Assembly (NCBI GenBank): GCA_903823545.1
Contig: CAIJTL010001024.1
Location: 1 to 7,738, forward strand
Source of the DNA: an uncultured Planctomycetaceae bacterium
GTDB lineage: Bacteria > Planctomycetota > Planctomycetia > Planctomycetales > Planctomycetaceae
Reading direction: 5' to 3'
Length of the DNA stretch: 7,738 bases
Shown here: positions 7,077 through 7,738 of the stretch, one piece after another
Layout of the letters: each line of letters opens with the position of its first letter
How positions within the stretch are numbered: position 1 is the stretch's first letter
The notes under the pieces: generated by a model
Told to the model about the DNA's origin: nothing
Database searches by the model: none
The model's input: only the letters and a program-made list of their open reading frames with translations
Program-made: the position numbers and the translations under genes

Positions 7077-7738
7077 ATGGCAATTCGATATGAATGCGAG
7101 CAATGTGGGTCGGTCCTCAAGATCAATGAGGAACGTGCGGGAAAACCGGGAAAATGCCCGAAATGTAAAACGGCGTTTACCGTTCCGCAGGTCGATGAAT
7201 TTCCGGACGATTCAATCGACTTGAGTGACCCGGAACAAGAACAAGATATCACACCTCCTCCAATAGCCAAGAAGGGTTCCTCTTCTCCCGAAGATTTTGA
7301 CGTCGATGATTTCTTGTCGAACGATCCCGGTCCACCAAAAGGGAAATCCAAGAGTTCGGCAAAACTGAAGTCAGATCTTTCAGACATCGACGAAGACGAG
7401 CCGCTGTCGGATGAACCCCCGGTCGCTCCCAAGAAGAAGTGCAAACCTTCAACGAAGATATCCAGTGACGATGACGACGAGGATAGTGCATTTCAAATCC
7501 GTCGTAACGAGCCAAAGTTGAGTGCGCCGAAGAAGCCAACGGCACCTGACGATGATGACGACGAGAAATCTTCGGCATCTCAATCTCGTCGCCCACCCGT
7601 CACCGGTTCGCCTGCAACAGCAGCAAACCTGGCGAGCGACCTACTCGCGAAATCGGGAAAGAAAGGGAAGAAGTCTGCCTGGGGCGAAATGGCTGACGAA
7701 GCGAAGTCGAAGCCAGAATCGGAATACGACTACACAGA
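7077..7738 (+). CDS. Zinc-ribbon protein with long charged low-complexity region, 3'-truncated by the window edge
   Basis: The frame is open from ATG 7077 to the right edge, giving 220 residues and two further bases without a stop. Residues 5-37 form a zinc ribbon with C7-x2-C10 and C27-x2-C30 (YECEQCG ... GKCPKCKTAFTVP), a module often found at the N-terminus of planctomycete proteins of unknown function. Residues 38-220 look disordered: acidic runs (DDDDED at 131-136, DDDDDE at 158-163) alternate with Lys/Pro/Ser-rich stretches and a KSGKKGKKS basic patch (192-200). The block DDDDE-x-S...Q-x-RR occurs twice (131-143 and 159-172). No signal peptide or membrane segment is seen so far; related proteins often have membrane helices further on, beyond this window. 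An antisense frame of 150 codons across this region is best explained as a shadow. The zinc ribbon is clear and the function is unknown. Confidence 0.85.
   Translation, partial: MAIRYECEQCGSVLKINEERAGKPGKCPKCKTAFTVPQVDEFPDDSIDLSDPEQEQDITPPPIAKKGSSSPEDFDVDDFLSNDPGPPKGKSKSSAKLKSDLSDIDEDEPLSDEPPVAPKKKCKPSTKISSDDDDEDSAFQIRRNEPKLSAPKKPTAPDDDDDEKSSASQSRRPPVTGSPATAANLASDLLAKSGKKGKKSAWGEMADEAKSKPESEYDYT

Noticed and set aside
6992..7444. 150-codon antisense frame rich in serine and glycine over the zinc-ribbon gene
   Set aside because: The plus strand has an ideal ribosome binding site and a clear zinc ribbon; the antisense composition simply mirrors the Asp/Pro/Lys codons and its other end enters the DUF1559 downstream region.

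Overview
The window reads as ordinary chromosomal DNA from a planctomycete, probably of the Pirellula/Planctomyces type. Three families support this. A DUF1501 protein and a DUF1559 prepilin-like protein with an H-X9-DG tail are both heavily expanded in Planctomycetes. A CxxC/CxxC zinc-ribbon protein with a long charged low-complexity region is also typical of the group. No lineage marker such as rRNA is present, so the assignment rests on protein families alone.

Layout from left to right. (1) The 3' part of a DUF1501 gene (+), cut by the left edge and followed by a GC-rich hairpin. (2) A CPBP-family (Abi/Rce1-like) intramembrane protease (-), apparently started at TTG. (3) A 274-bp divergent gap. 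(4) A LolD/MacB-type ABC transporter ATPase (+), with no permease beside it in the window. (5) A convergent junction of 64 bp. (6) A 772-residue membrane-anchored ClpP/NfeD-type serine protease (-). It carries two ClpP-like repeats, of which only the second keeps the catalytic serine, and it has a near-consensus sigma70 promoter. (7) A 465-bp divergent region without a convincing gene. (8) A DUF1559 pseudopilin-like protein (+), ended by a textbook terminator. (9) The 5' part of a zinc-ribbon protein (+) with acidic and basic low-complexity sequence, cut by the right edge.

The genes alternate in strand (+ - + - + +), and nearly every one seems to be its own transcription unit, so there is no visible operon tying them to one pathway. 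A loose theme is the cell envelope: the DUF1501, CPBP, NfeD and DUF1559 proteins and the ABC ATPase are all expected at, in or beyond a membrane. That theme is inference from the families, not from gene linkage.

I see no mobile element, CRISPR array, tRNA, rRNA or defence module, and nothing that amounts to a new biological system. The points most worth checking are the inactive/active ClpP pair in the NfeD-like protein, the non-ATG start and open upstream frame of the CPBP gene, and the duplicated acidic block in the zinc-ribbon protein.
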